Origin: Polytrichum commune
Taxonomy: Eukaryota; Streptophyta; Polytrichopsida; Polytrichales; Polytrichaceae
DNA length: 64,000 nucleotides
NCBI GenBank assembly: GCA_950295325.1
Contig: OX485803.1
Coordinates: 45,025,554-45,089,553, forward strand
Reading direction: 5' to 3'
The notes under the pieces are model-generated. The model did not search any database. It saw only the letters and a list, made by a program, of their open reading frames with translations, and was not told the origin of the DNA. Below, one piece after another: positions 1 to 14,530 of this stretch (positions within the stretch are counted from its first letter, which is position 1; every line of letters begins with the position of its first letter). The position numbers and the translations under genes are program-made.

Positions 1-287
1 CAAAATGGTTACATATAGTGTGGTCCTCCATATTGACATGCTGTTTAGAATCATGAGTGCAGTAATCTATCGACAACCAAATTCTTTAAGTTTGTGGGCA
101 CCTAGTGCTAGGCATTAGAACGTCCTCGTCTTCGAGGTGGTTGTAAAGCTATAGGGTAGATATTTACAAGTGCTGGTGTGTTAAAGATAGAAGTTGCAGG
201 TCTTCTCCATGCTGTCTCCTCCATTGTACCTACAGTACTCTCCTCTTTCACAATTGTGGTGTTGACACTGGTGTAACTGTGTGGCAG
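1..287 (+). other. Intron (or intron plus unseen exon) upstream of the first visible HCF107 exon
   Basis: The sequence ends in a pyrimidine-poor but usable acceptor (TGTGTGGCAG) at 287, directly before the HAT-repeat exon. I could not identify another HCF107 exon in these bases. The open frame on the opposite strand here is a shadow. Confidence 0.5.
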
Positions 288-2555
288 AGTGGGGTGGAAG
301 CAAGTCCCAAGAACCGTTATGTTTGGCAAGCATGGGCCTTGTTTGAGGCGAAAGAGGGAAATGAAGAGCGTGCTCGTCATTTATTTCAACGAGGACAGGA
401 ACTGAATCCAAAAGATCCTGTCCTTTTTCAATCTTATGGACTATTTGAATATAATTGTGGTCATCTAGCAATAGCTCGAGCACTGTTCAAACGAGGGATT
501 GCTGTGGCTCCACAACATCAGCCTCTTTGGATTGTGCGTTATCTCTGAAATGTCCCTTCTTATTACTAGAAAGTCACAGATTTTCCTCGATTTTGTGTTA
601 AGCTATGATTTGTCTTTGTGAAAAGAAGAAAATGTTAAGCTATGATCTGTGAGTGGAGATATCATGTTATCTGGTGCACTTTCATGACCTTCCTCATAAT
701 GAGCATTTTACTTCTTAAGGGGGTGCTCTGCTGTTGGTGAGTATTGGATAGAGAAAATATGCACCCTACTGAAAAATTTTGCACGCTTAATAAGCGCTGT
801 TAATATGCACTGAATATTTACATCCTGCTTTTGGGACAGGGATGGGCTTGGGTGGAGTGTAAAGAAGGTAAAGTGGATGTTGCAAGGGAGCTTTTTCAAA
901 GGGCTATCTCCGTTGACTCAAGAACCTTAGATGCAGTCCGAGCTTTCCAGGTACTATTCTGGCTTTGTGGTCATCATCAGCAGGGGTTCAAGGAAAGACA
1001 TTTTTGAGATACAGTTTACACGTAAAATATGTCTTGGGCTGAGGGCTCAATGCTTGTAGGTGAAATTAAGGCCAAGTTTATCTTGGTAAGACTGGTTCTT
1101 GAGAGCAGTGCATTCAATGTTACATTTAAGGGCCAATTTAAAATTTACCCACCATCTTCCGCCTCTTAATATTAATCAATTAATATCACTTGTGCTCCGG
1201 CTTCCTTCTCTCTGGCATCATTGAGCCAAACTACAGTTATATATGTATAGGGCTCCTCCCCCAACACACCCTTTGGTGATCAGGGACCTTGCCGATGTAT
1301 TGATCATAGAATCTCACTCTGAAGCTTCCCCTTGACGGTTTGTCATCTATGGCAACCTCAAAAGAAACAACTGTAAATTTTGGAGGAATGATTTGTGAAG
1401 TTCAATGAACTCAGTAGTGTGAACATGTTTTGTAGGCATGGGGGATCTTGGAAGACAGAGAAGGAAATGTGGGAGTGGCACGTGTGCTTTTTAAACGTGC
1501 CTTACAAATTGACTCTCAGAATGTGCCCACATGGATGTCCTGGGCTGCAATGGAGGAGCGAATAGGCAATGCCGTACGAGCTGATGAATTGCGAAATCTC
1601 TGCCTGCAACAGGTAGGGACCCATCTTGATAATTACTACCATGTGTACAATCCTGCTTGCTTATCCCTTGAGATGCCTTTGCATGATCTGACCACAAAGA
1701 AGTTATTCAGGTAGGTACTATTGTTTCAGAATTCCAAAATGGCAAGATGCTCATAGACAGTTCTTTGCTATGCCCAGCACCTTGAGTGGAGATTGTAGCA
1801 TGTTTAATTTCCGTTTTCTTCTTTGATATGTATTTTGGACCTCCAACTGTCCCCTTCAACCTTGAACTCATATACCTGCTACATCTCTCCTGGCCATGCT
1901 CTGTTGAATTCTGTGTGGAGGAATCCATTGCCCACTTGCAGAGGGTAGTCGATTTGTTGCTTTGATAACCTTAGCAGTCTGGTCTTGAAAACCTGTCACT
2001 GGTTCCTCCAATGTCTTAACAAGACTACCAGTAATCACACCAGTTTGCTTGCTTTGCAGTTTCCCTACGAGTGTGCCTCCTTGTTCGTTTGGGCGGATAA
2101 AGTGTTGAAGCTTTAAAATCTGTGCCTTGGAGTAATCACGTTTCCGACGCAAGTAGGGGTCGTGAGACATGTTTGTAGAGTCTCTTATTTTTGCTGCTAA
2201 TGCGAACACATGTTTTAATGTGTTGCAGAGGACAGAGATTGTGGACGAAGAACCTTGGGATGTGAATTTGAACAGCATGCTAGCTCCCGCGATTGATAAG
2301 ATTAAAGACTTTTTAAAGCTCGAGCAGAGGTTCCCGTGGTCAAAAAGCGAAGGAGAAGAAGTACCCAAAACAGAACCAGGGATTGCTGAAGTGTTTGAAG
2401 CAAAGAGTTTGAATCAAGAGTTCGATGTGGACGGCTTCTTGAGAGACAAATTCCCTGCACGCTATGGGGACCTGTCTAGGCAGCAGGAGAAACAAGGATC
2501 CAAAGTTGCAATTCGAACTCTAACCGACAATTCAATCAGCTCCAGGACGTTCTGA
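288..2555 (+). CDS. HCF107: HCF107-like chloroplast RNA-binding HAT/TPR protein, 3' part (last four exons)
   Basis: Exons are 288-533, 840-950, 1436-1612 and 2229-2555 (stop TGA). All three introns are phase 0 with GT-AG ends. The 286 visible residues are a run of HAT (half-a-TPR) helical repeats, e.g. AWALFEAKEGNEERARHLFQ, WAWVECKEGKVDVARELFQR and AWGILEDREGNVGVARVLFK, followed by the RTEIVDEEPW segment and a charged C-terminal tail. The order and wording of these repeats and the tail match plant HCF107 (Mbb1 in Chlamydomonas). In that family the protein binds the 5' region of psbH RNA in the chloroplast, protects and remodels it, and supports psbB/psbH expression. The N-terminal part, including the transit peptide and the first HAT repeats, lies before the window. 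No lesion is seen in the visible exons. The family call is from recognition, not a search. Confidence 0.9.
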
Positions 2556-5500
2556 TGTATATGTCATTTTCCATGTTTGAGCATGGAAGCACGTATTCTC
2601 CGTGACCTACTGGTCCTTGCACATTGATGTGCCTAGTTTATCTAGTGTTAAAAATGAAGAGTGTAGATATTCCTTCATGAGCTCAGGATGTGAGCACTTG
2701 CAGGCGAGGCTTCGGACTGTGCTGACAGTTTTCTTCTTCTCCTTTTTATTTTTTTATTTATCATTTTGGCAGCAGGACTCGAGAACATCGCCCACCCATT
2801 TGGGCACTTGAAAGTTGAGTGTGGCCTTCCTGAGAGTCCAAGTTGAAAAAACTGCAACAGGAATTCAAGCTATTCATGTCTAGGTGTCATGTTGTCATGG
2901 CACCTTATGAGTTTGCTGCTATACAAGGTTCAATGAGGGATGGCTTTTATTTTTAGATGGGGCATTAGAAGGGGAGAAAACAATAATACTACATTGGTTG
3001 TTGGTTCAATTAATTATGTGAAACCATTGGTGGCAGCCTTGTGCCATTCTATATACTGTCACTTGCAGGTGAACTTGGATTTAAAGCAAAGAAGGTAGAT
3101 GATTCCCAAGTAAGTTGTTCACCACAGCACTTAGATGCTTGAGAAATGGAAGGTTGTTGTGTGTACACATATAAAGAGTCCAACCGTCTTCAAGAGGACT
3201 TCTCCTTTGCATTAGTGTAATCACAAATGTGCAACTAACTCACGTGGTGTAAGATGATTGTGCATTACCAACACTTCGTGTTGTGACCAGACAAATGCCC
3301 TTCAACCAAGCAGTGAACTCCCATTGTCAATCGTGTATTAATGTGATGGAATTAACTATACCTATAATTCATCCGTAAGTTGTATAACTCACAGGTGAGA
3401 AAGCAAGTAAAAGCAAGGTGATCAACAAAGGGGATGAGGATAAATTTCCTGATTATCAGCGTTTAGGTGATGGATCAATGATGATAGATTCAGCTAAAAG
3501 AAATGGTGATTATATTAGGTGATCACATGAAACTTGGCATTCGTGTGCTTACTAGATCTTCACATGAGTATGTTCAATAGTATTATGAAGTGTATGTTAT
3601 ATGTTTTTTAGTGTCCATTCTTAAATCCACATGCATGTAACCATATACCACTCCGGTATGGGTGTCCAGTTGAGATACGTAACCAACCTAGGCCCAATTG
3701 ACCTTATGGTTGATATCCCTCGCAACATCTTTTGCTCTTCGTGCTCTTGTTGGGTCGCTTATCAAAACTTGATGCACTAGCACAAGTGATCCTCTCCAAT
3801 GCTACAAAGAAATACAACAAAGGGATCCACATCATTTATAATGAAAATAAAGTCCAAATTTGAAATGTTAAAGTTATATTATGTAGGAGATTATAAGGAT
3901 TCAACTATGATAATATGTGGAAGTTACATGTTTGAATTTAGTGTTTGTAAGGATATGAAAAAAAGGATATAACAAGGGAGGTAGCAGTAGGGAAGGTAGT
4001 GGCACATTTATGTCTAACACTAGTTGTCATGGAATTGAAAATTAGTGTTGAGCAGGGTAGGGTGGTAACAACACTAAATATCCTATTTATTGTAGTGGTC
4101 TTGAGGGTAGCGGTGTAGAAATTATATCGGGTTGGATTTTGGTTAAAACCTCCACTTGAAACATCTCCAAATGGAAAAATGTTGCCCTTGTTCAAAAGAG
4201 GGGTAACATACCTATTCAAATCAGCTCACAAATCTTGAAACCATTATTTTGTGATTTGTTGGGAAGCTTTGCAATTTCAGGTAGCAATGTCACAACTATG
4301 CACCTCCCACATGGATTCACACCCACAAACCCATGTCCAACTAAAAATTCCAATGGTAGATGTTTAGGATATGTTGCGTTTGAGTGTCATGCAAATTTTT
4401 CAAATCAATTGGGAATCATTTGCACATAGGGATCAACGAATAAACATGTTTAAGATATGTTGCCCTCTTGAATGGATGGATGCCCCTAAACTGCCGCAGA
4501 GGTGACAGATGTCAAGCAAGTGTTTGTGGACTGGTTCCACTGTGAACTGGTTCAAAGCGCATTCCCATATTTGAATTGATCTAAAAATAGATCGATTATG
4601 TTGAATCGTGATTATCCACTTGACAGGATATAGCATACCTAAACATGAACCTAAACAAGAGTAAACCAAGCAGTCTATAAATCATCCAACTTAAGGTCAA
4701 AGGGGTCAGAACGAATTGTTCACCACCAAATTATGGTCACATAGGGCATTAAAAAATAGTATACTTGATGCCTTTAAGGGTCAAGGGTTATTTGGAGGCC
4801 TTGGGTGTTCTAACTTGACAAAGTCTATATAGGGAGAGCCAAAAAACCTTGAACGGGAGGCTAGTACAAGTTTGTTGAGATTATTCATCATTCAAAGGGT
4901 CCAAGTTATGTATGATATGTCAATGTTGTGTACTAGACATTGTGGAGCCAAGCCTGAAATGGTCTATCACATACCTCAAATATTATGACTCCATCTTCTA
5001 AACCCTTTGACTAAGTTTGCGATCACAAATAATTGTCGAAGTCTACATAGAAAGTTGAATCATCACTATAAAAACATCCCATTGAACTTGCTAATCAGAT
5101 ACTTTAGCCTTGACTACTTCCCCAACCCTTGCTCAACAAGTTGGAGTGCCAAATTGGAACACACATGTGGGATCCTGGAGGGTCCAACTCCAAACCAATG
5201 GGGAGATGACACGTAGCAAATTTATTTCAACAAATAATGATTTTATGTCAAAGCATGTATGCATTACAGTTCTAGGCACATTGTGTATAATAAATGTGTG
5301 GGCCAGATTATAAATGAGGACACGAACACTAAAAACATCAGTGGATATATATTATCCCTGGGGGTAAACTCTTTCATTGAAAACCTAAATGACATGTTTT
5401 GGAGAATTTGAAATAAAACCCCCTATATATATATATATATATGAGAAATATATGTAAACATGGTAATGGTAGCCTAGAAAATGGACTCATGTTGTTATAC

Positions 5501-6483
5501 CAAGCTTTTTTTTATTTAATGCGATAAATGCCTTCACTACATATATAAAATATAGATCATGGAATAAATATCCCTTCATTACATCTCTATTGGATGGAGT
5601 AATGTGCACTTAAGAGACTACCGACAAAGTGAGGTTCAATTCATATCCATCCTACCTGGGCAATTTGTCAACAATTTTGAATTCAAGCTTCAAATACCTA
5701 AATTAACTCCAAAAATAAGACTTCAACCAAAATAAGAATATCTAATTCTTATTAAAAAAAATTCGTCTGAATGTATAATAAATTTTGGTATTTTAAGAAA
5801 TAATATATGTTTCCATTGCAGTTGCCTAAGTAGGACGGGTATGTGAAGAGATTGATGCAAAAATGATTCCCTTGAGTTTACGGTTCTACGCTTATTTCTA
5901 TGTGTGTGATGGTGTATATTGGGGATCACATTATAGTACAACGAAGGTTATTCACACCAGGAGCGCATCCTCAATTTTACCACAAACAATGCAATCTACA
6001 ATGAATATTGTATTTAGTGTCACTTACTATTTGAAATTATGCAATGTTATAAATAGTTACAATATATCTCATTTTTCCTACAAAGGTCACATTTTTTTGA
6101 TAATTATCGAATATTAGCATCTTTACTTGGTACATCATTACATTAAAAGTAAAAATATATAGTGCCGTGTAGCTCCAAGTAATAAGTGACACTACATATC
6201 ATATTTAGTGTAGTAGTCCACAAAGGGTCAACATACATGATGAAATAATGTCGCCTCCATTACATTCGAGATGAAAAATATATAAGGTGTGGCTAACCAG
6301 GCTTCAAATTCCAATCGAGGTCTTTCCAAGATGAAAATCGTTGCATCCAAAAACCCCCAATGGAGCAAACACAATAACCGTTTTTGGGAGTAAGTGACCT
6401 TTTAAATAGAATTCTCACAAATCATGTGTGATACACTAAGTGTCACACTAAATCTTAAATCCACTAAATAATAGTGTTCAATA

Positions 6484-6517
<34 letters not shown>

Positions 6518-9500
6518 GTATTATATATGCTAAAATACTCTAATGATATTATAAGATATTAAAACAAAGATTTTAGAACTGAATTGCTACATCCTTACAT
6601 TAAAATTATCATAAAAGTTGTCACACTTACTTTTATTTGAAAATGTAGCATGCATATTCTCAAATTGATATATATAGATGAATGCATGTTAACACACAAC
6701 ACACAATATCAATAATGAATACAAACCTACATTGAAGAACTTGATGCACTGATATCAAAATTATGATGCCCAGTCAAGTGTAGATACTTGTTGGGTTTCA
6801 CAAGATGAAGGAATCTTTACATACACGAGTCATTATTTTGGTGAATACCATTTTTTTATCATATTGATACCATGGTAACTTTACTGAGGTGTGAAAGGTC
6901 GTGCATGGGCCAAGGATTCATGGCACTCAAGTAAAGGCATCTGATAACAAAAACCAGATGAGTCCACCAAGAGGCTTGGATGGAGCGTACTTAAGTGCAG
7001 TGTCTCCGAGTTGGCTCGTAAGACCCCCTTTGTTCCCTCTTAGCTATTGTGAACTAGTTTTGTGCATGTCAATGAGTTGGCAAGGAGCCATGATGTGGCT
7101 TTGGATACTCCAAGGTTATTTTCTAACACCCCCGGCCGTGTTTTGTCACCAAGGTCATGATGTGGCTTTAAATTTCAAATGATTATTCTGATAAATGTCG
7201 CAAGATGTCCACAAGTGCAATATGTAGTAAGTGGGCATGATGCAATATCATAGCTAATTTTTTTTTATTGTATCAATAGTTTACACATGCGTGAATACTC
7301 ACACACTTGTAACATGTTGAAACCAATACACATCATCTTATGAAAATATGATTAACTTACATTCTCAAATTGTTGTTGTTGTTGTTGTTGTATCATCTAA
7401 GTATATTGATAGTGATAGTTTTTTATTCAATTTTTAAAAAAGAAATAATATATGATAATGATAAAATGTTACAAACTTTAGAGAAGCTATAGTTTAAAAT
7501 GTTTAATTTTATGAGTATCCCTCATCTATAACATTATTCTATGAGGCCTAATCATTTTGACATATCACTAATTTTATTCGTTCATTTTATATTGTCTAGA
7601 ATTTATATATATATATATATAAAGTAATCTATATCTCAATATACCTCTTTAATTTTGGTCACCAACATATCATTTTATTTTAGAAATCATTTCCTATCTA
7701 ATGTTCATGATTTATTATACCTTATCTTATTTAATTAATTAATTAATTACATAAAATTATATTCATTTGAAGCACTTGTGTAAATTATAAGTTGTTCTCA
7801 TTATATGTTATTGTCATTAATTTCAACACTTTACCAAATGTTACTTCCCGTTATAAGCTTATCATCAGTAGCAAAAATGAGCTAGTTTTTTTATCACATT
7901 GGTTATTCAACAAGTAATGTTGTATAAGGTAGTTGGATTAAAATCTTACATTGACAATAAATGAAGAGTGATCTTAATGATGTCAAAGTTGGTATGAGAG
8001 AATGCTTTTAAAACAACTTTTTGAACATACTTCTTAGTGAATTTGAAAAAAATTGTTAGTAGCAAAAATTCTATTAGTACGGAACATAATATCATATGCA
8101 TTTCATAAGTATCCACAGTAGTTACATGAATCCTAAAGATACCTTATCCTACACTATTACTTTTAGTGTCATAAATAACATAGATTTATGAAGATATGTT
8201 ATGTGTGATATAAGTTATGTACTTATGACCTTACATTGAAATGTGGAATAAATTATTTACCTATAAATATATGTATATAAAAATGATTATTTTGTAAATA
8301 TATGTATGTGTGAAGATAATGACAGTGGATGATAAGATATCAAGAATTTCATTATCATGAAAAGTCAAAAATACAACGTATCAAATATGATCACACAAAT
8401 CATAACTAATAAAGGTATTTTATCTTACAGAATTCATACTTATTATAAAACAAATTAAAATATGTCATGGAAGAGAAAAAAAATGTGATTTTATTAATAA
8501 AAATAAATAATACAACCCAAAATTTCAAAACACATGAATAATATCACTTTAATATTTATATATTATCCATATATTTATTCAATATAAGATTAATTATTTA
8601 TAAGAAATACAAACTCTCAAATCCAATTCCCATCTAAATTTAAAGCCATATTTTATTTTTCATGTTTTACACGATCATCAACAAAATTTACTTTGATGCT
8701 ATCATCAAGGCTCAAGGCCATCCAATCTGTCTCCTCATCACTTTCCTGACATTGAATTTACGGGCATTTGATACATCTTGTTTGCCTTAAATACACGTAT
8801 ATCAAAGGTTGAAGCCCCAATCCAGGCCCATAAATTTGTAAAGATGAGTGTCAAATGCCTTAAAGTTGTTGAAATGTTGTATTTTTTTTAAGAGCATGCA
8901 TTATAGTTTTGGATTTTGTGAGACCTCAAAACACACGATTGCAAAATGCCACACAAATTCGATTTGTAATTTTCGCATGGATTCAGACATGTACTTTAAT
9001 CAAGTTTTTGTGATCTAAATACGCACATTCTAGCGGTCTTTAAAAATCGTCCATGTGGCGAGGTCTAATCTCAATTTCGTTTAACCAATTAGATTGAAAA
9101 AAATTAGTGTGGGAAAAGTAATTATTTTGACAATGGATTTTTTTTGGTATTGTGTAGCATCTTTTCTTGTTGTCATTGGGTGGTGAACACTCATCTTGAT
9201 TTTGCCTTCGCATCTTGACCTTTGAGTCTTATGATGGGATTAGATAGTAAGCACAAATCATTAACTTTATTATCATCCAATGTTATTTTGTACGTACATA
9301 TGCGCATCATCAATTATGGTCTACCTTCTTTTTCAATGGCCACCACATCAAGAAATGTATGATCATTTATTTAAAAAAATAAAAAATAAATCTTTTATAT
9401 AATTTTCCCTGCAACTCACTTAAAGGTAATAATAAAATAAAATAAAAAATGGGCACCATCATTCTGATTGATACAATGGAATTTTAGTTGAGCAATTTCA

Positions 9501-10379
9501 CTGGCCTTAAGTTGAAGGTGAGGCATCCTTCCGGATGTGTCATTCTCCGCCATGTGAGATTGATCTTATTGCTCATATATTTTTATTTCATCATTATCCA
9601 CCAGAGCCTCAAGGCATGATGAAGTGAAGAGGACAAAATCAAGAGCCAAAACCAATATAATGGATGTAAAAACTAATTATAAAAAATTGATGAATAAAGA
9701 TACAAAATTGTAGTGAAAAATCCACGTATAACATACTAGTTATGTACATGATTAGTGTAAAACTTTAATGAAAAACCCACCTTTATCACCCAAGGATAGT
9801 AAAGACATGGATGGTAAGGATCTTACTTTATGTCTCATAACAAGAGGCTGATGAAATTATGTTTTTGAAAAGAATAATCTTCATAATTGAATGGGGAACA
9901 TATTACAGATCAATAGTTGTTGTACTATTCATCTCGGGAATTTGTAATCACATGAGTATCAATAATGATTCTATAACATTGAAAATAATGATTGTTAGAT
10001 ATGAAATTCATTTGGACTACAAGCTCCCAAAAAAATGATCTTAAATAATTATGATAGTAATAATTTAATTTAATTAATGCAAATAAGAGATAGGAATTAA
10101 ATTGATGTCAAGTAAGAGAATAAAATGGTGTGTTACAAATGTGCAGCAAAAACATGGTAAAAAAAGTGGCAAAGATAATCAGGAAGAACAAGAGATTCAA
10201 TGCACATTTTAATCTAGATAAGTATAAATAATCAACGTGTGAGTTTGAGGTGGTAAAGGCGATGAGAAGATGCAATTTAAATCTAATTGTTTACAAAAAG
10301 TCACATACGATGTAAAATGTGATACAAAAGTGTGACCGTCAAATAATAAAGATGGTAAGGAAAACTAAGAATTAAGATG
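2556..10379. other. AT-rich intergenic region without a supported gene
   Basis: The first few hundred bases are probably the HCF107 3' UTR. The remainder is AT-rich, with no open frame above 128 codons and none that I recognise. It holds (TA)n runs at about 5424-5442, 6494-6517 and 7604-7621, a TTG run at 7371-7391 and a TTAATTAA run near 7731-7748. A member of a dispersed repeat lies at 3930-4110 (listed separately). Short peptides around 3400-3540 read cleanly for about 45 codons but match no family I know. Confidence 0.6.
3930..4110. repeat. Dispersed repeat, copy 1 (ACACTAAATA family)
   Basis: This stretch shares ordered blocks with 13700-13945: AGGATATGAAAAAAA-like sequence, a run similar to GGTAGCAGTAGGGAAGGT, CACATTTATGTCTA, and GTTGAGCAGGGTAGGGTG followed by ACAACACTAAAT. 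A third, inverted copy lies at 55355-55450. The outer ends of the copies carry ACACTAAATA or TATTTAGTGT, so this is likely a small non-autonomous DNA element. No transposase is seen. Confidence 0.55.
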
Positions 10380-10640
10380 CATGTTCAAACCTCAATGTCA
10401 ACAAAACTTTAATATTATCTAAATACAAAATGCAATTCAAACCTCAATGCCATTTAAAATTCAATGTTATTTGAATTCAACGTGATTTAAAAGTAAATGC
10501 AATCCAAACCTCAATGCAATCTAAATGTGATTTAATACTAAATGCATCCAAACTTTAATGCCATCTAAAACTAAGTGCAATCTAAAGCTAATGCCATCCA
10601 AAACAACATTCATGCTAAAATTAAGTAGCATTAACATTGA
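10380..10640. repeat. Degenerate short tandem array (AATGCAATCTAAA-like units)
   Basis: Units resembling AATGCAATCYAAA with spacers of varying length recur about every 20-30 bases, for example CAATGCAATCTAAATG, AATGCATCCAAACTTTAATG, GTGCAATCTAAAG and AATGCCATCC. The array is imperfect and non-coding. Confidence 0.5.
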
Positions 10641-12470
10641 CGTGGGTTGCCCGCCTGCCTTCAGCAACAACACAAAACAAAAATAGGGAGGGAGCACAAG
10701 AACGAGGAGGGGTAGCAAATGAGACAAATCAAAACTATCAAATTACTTAAACAAAGGAGGGTAGGGGGAAAAGAACCAATAGGAGCAAGAATAATGGGTT
10801 GGGCGGGGAATAATGGATCAAGCCATTGGAGGTGTGCATGAGACAAATTTCAAAAGGGGAATGGGGAGGGAGAGAGAGAGAAGCCTTAAATGGGTGAATA
10901 ACCTTCAATGAGTCTAATTAAATATATCCCAAATAATCATGGACGGTTGGCTTTCCATGCTGCAATCATTTGCTCCCTCCACTAAGCAATCATTTTTAGC
11001 AATATGATGATTTGTATCATTGCACTCCTTTAGATTATGTTGGGATTGATTTGAATCCACCAAGACTAAGTATTTTCAATCACCTTGAGACTAGGAACTG
11101 ACGATGTAAGATAGGTTCTAAAGTGGTTCATCTCATTTGAAGAGATGAATACGCTCACTAGTGAGAATAGGTGAGTGCCACGAATCTAGCCTCCTGCATG
11201 GTACAAAGACATGAATGGTTTCAAAAAATTAATATGGTCAAATATTCATGCTCTATAAGTATCAGAATGTGTAACCTTTGTCATACAAATGTGTGCGCGT
11301 GTGTGCGTGTGTGTGTAAGGTGATACTAGTCCAACACTATGCAACTCACTAAATCCGAATGTTCATAGACAATGTGGTATGGGAATTAGTGTAAGGCACA
11401 CAAACACATACACAATTAGGAATTATCAAGATGTTTAGTCATTAGTAGATGTCGAACACGGTGTAGCATAAAGTAGATACTCGTCGTATGTTCTTTATTA
11501 GACACCCATATTTGAGTGGTGTATGGGTGGGAGTGAATCTAAGAATGGACATTGGAAGATACAAGTTGAAAAGAGATTGGAGTACATGTTTAAATTTTTT
11601 TAACCATTCTAGACTCAAAGTCACTGTAATTGGGGGACCTATATGATTGTTTAAAAACTAAGAGAATCTACACTTTGACAACGACTAGGATATTCATACG
11701 AGCTCCAAAAGTCTCAAGGAAAGCACATTGTTAGATAGTCCTATTACTGTGGGTGGAAAATTATCGTGGAAATAATTAGCATGGGCCACATTAATTTTCT
11801 AGTTAGGGTGGAATTAATGTGGGTCCAAGACCCCGGGTCTTCCCATTAGTCTTCATGAAGACTTCTAACCAAGACATTGATTTTGAGTTTTAGGACATAC
11901 GTAGCACAAAACAAACCATTCACCCACATGATCTTCTAGAAAAGCCGTTGATGTGGCCCAAGCCGATTTTCTACTACACTAAATATGATATTTAGTGTTT
12001 GATATACTAAATACGAACGCATCACGGGGGGGTGACTATCGGAATTTTAGAAACCACGTGAGATAAAAAATAGGGTCAATTTAATTCATTGAGGGTAAAA
12101 TTTATAACTTCGTTAGATCTACCATAGCTTTGGAAATATGTCCCATACATGATTATATATAAAATAGGGCGGTGAATAATTCCTCCATTTTAGTAATCAG
12201 TAGAAAAAAAATAGGATTATAGATATTGGATCCCCCCAAATGTGTGTAGTAGAATCAATAGAATAATTATGGGTTTGACTACTTGGATGAAGAATTGTGT
12301 AAATTTTGTCCAAATTTGAATGAAAAGTGTTAGTATGGAGGGAAAATGTTGTGGATTTTTTTGGGGGAAGGAACATTGTGACTTCTCAACGGCCTTTGGG
12401 TTGGCTTAGGGTTTGGACAAGCATAGTGGCGTGAAGGCGGTGAAGCGTTTGGGTAGGAGGTCTTGCGTTG

Positions 12471-12519
12471 GTGAAGCGTGAAGCGTGAAGGGGTGAAGCA
12501 GTGAAGCAGTGAAGCGTGG
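12471..12519. repeat. Short tandem repeat, GTGAAGC units
   Basis: Six imperfect units of GTGAAGC/GTGAAGCA/GTGAAGG follow one another, with further single copies just upstream. The minus-strand open frame through it (serine- and histidine-rich) is best read as low-complexity sequence. Confidence 0.6.
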
Positions 12520-13699
12520 CACAAAGGCGGTAGGTAAGACATATTTTTTGGAGCTTTTTTCATTGCTCCATAGCATTCACAGCATTCACACAGGTGTTTC
12601 ACTCAAAAAACCTAGTTTTCAAGCCATGAAATTATGAGAATTAAGATTGGAATGTAGTTCGTTCTTCATAAATTTTTGTTATTAGTTTTACTTGTCTTGC
12701 TAGTAGTGTCTAATATGCCAACATTCTATTCATTGCCTTTTTGCTACAACAACCTTTTGTAGATGATCGATGATGCGCTACAACATTTGGCACCTCACCA
12801 TGGTAGACTCGGAGGATTGCGCTTTGCCTTGGAGGATACGTGATGGAGTGGTTGGAGTGGTTGGAGACTTCGAAGGTTGCCCGCCTCATGCCAACAATTA
12901 GTTTTAGTTATTTGTCATCATTGGTGTTAAACCTCTCCAAAACATTTTGTCTTATCATGACATTATAGAGGATATCAATATGTACCTTGACATGTATTGG
13001 AGGGTGCATAGTTATATCCTAACCCTTCACATTGTAAATATTTGGTACAAGGTTGAATGTGTTTGTGAACACAATTAAAGTAAATGTTTTCAATTTTTGT
13101 ATTTGGTTTTTTCAATTGAATGCAATCTTTTGTTTTGGAGTAGATAATTATGCAAAATTTCATGTCTTATGACAATTGATTATAATTCTTGTTTTGTTCT
13201 ATCCGTGTTTACAACTTGTCTATGTTAGCTTGTACATTTTGTTATCTTCATGTTCATTGGTAATCTTTTAACTAAACTCCAAGTGTTATTGGTTGTGTTT
13301 TGAATGGCATTTTGAATGCTTTAGCATTGGTATAACTAATTGAAACCGATTAAATGATAAGATGGATGGTGTGGAACGTTTGTTGCCCACATAGTTGATT
13401 TTGCAATGTTATAGTATTCCGTTCACTATTTGGTACTTGTACGATTTATAAAAAAAAAATGATGCCAAAAATTGGTCTCTCTAAAAAATTACAAATAAAT
13501 ATAGGGTGCTTAAAAATATGTCAAAGCAACTTTATATCTACAAATAGGGAGGGAAAAAATACCGAGAGGTGCATAAATACCCCCCCATTAAATACCCCAT
13601 TATCGCACGTGGTTACAAAATGTAAGGGGGTGTGACCCCCCCGTGGAACGCATACACTAAATATTACTAACCCTATGAAAGTAAGTAACATCAAATGTA

Positions 13700-13945
13700 A
13701 ACTCAAACACTAAATATCAACTATGGTAACATGTGGAAGTTACATGCACGAATGTAGTGTTAGTAAAGATATGAAAAAAAATTAACAATGATACAAGGAG
13801 AAAGGAGGTGGCGGTAGGGAAGGTGGTGGCGCATTTATGTCTATCACTAATTATCAAAGAATTGAAAAGTAGTATTGAGCAAGATAGGGTGACAACAACA
13901 CTAAATTTAATCAAACACTAACTATCAAATTTAGTGTAGTGTGGG
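13700..13945. repeat. Dispersed repeat, copy 2 (ACACTAAATA family)
   Basis: This copy matches 3930-4110 in order and orientation. The shared blocks include GATATGAAAAAAAATTAAC-like sequence, GGCGGTAGGGAAGGTGGTGG, CATTTATGTCTATCACTAA and TTGAGCAAGATAGGGTGACA. It ends in TTTAGTGTAGTG. The match to a third, inverted copy at 55355-55450 supports a mobile origin. Confidence 0.55.
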
Positions 13946-14249
13946 TCGAAAATTAATGTGGCCCACTTTACTTCTCATTATGAGAATTAGCGTGGGCTCT
14001 AGAAATTATTGTGGCTCACACTAATAACACTATCTAGTGTAGTCACATGCATGATTTGGATTTGTGGATAGTCTTGCACTAATTTTGTGTTTCATATCCT
14101 CTGAGAAGTGCATGAAGAGAGAGAAAAAATGTCCGGTTAAAGCATGCTTACCTTAGGTAGCATCATGTATGGTTCCATGTTTGGGGAGATTTTTTGGGCA
14201 TAATCAATCGAGACCCTAGTGTTTCCAAGTCCAAGTAGTAACATACTGA

Positions 14250-14530
14250 CATCTTTCGGTTGTTCTCTAAATTCCTCTAAAATAATCAGTAATCATCCAG
14301 AAATCTTGAACTACTGAACCAACTCATCGATAACTAGCAGTCGGTTCTTCCCATTCATTGGTCTAATTGACATCTTTCAGTTTTTCTTTATTAATTTGAG
14401 GTATATTCTTTAAATTCATCTCAAATGATCGGTAACTATCCCGAAGTCTTCATTTCAACTCGTTATTTCTCAAACTCAACCAGTTCATCGATAACTAGCG
14501 GTTGGTTTTCCCCGTTCATTGGTTTGGTTG
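14250..14530. repeat. Imperfect direct duplication, about 162-bp period
   Basis: The block containing CATCGATAACTAGCAGTCGG and CCCATTCATTGGT (14325-14365) recurs as CATCGATAACTAGCGGTTGG and CCCGTTCATTGGT (14487-14526). The flanking GACATCTTTC and AAATTC blocks also recur. Function is unknown. Confidence 0.5.

Noticed and set aside
3400-3540. Short coding remnant (KFPDYQRLGDGSMMIDSAKR)
   Set aside because: About 45 clean codons without start, splice sites or family resemblance.
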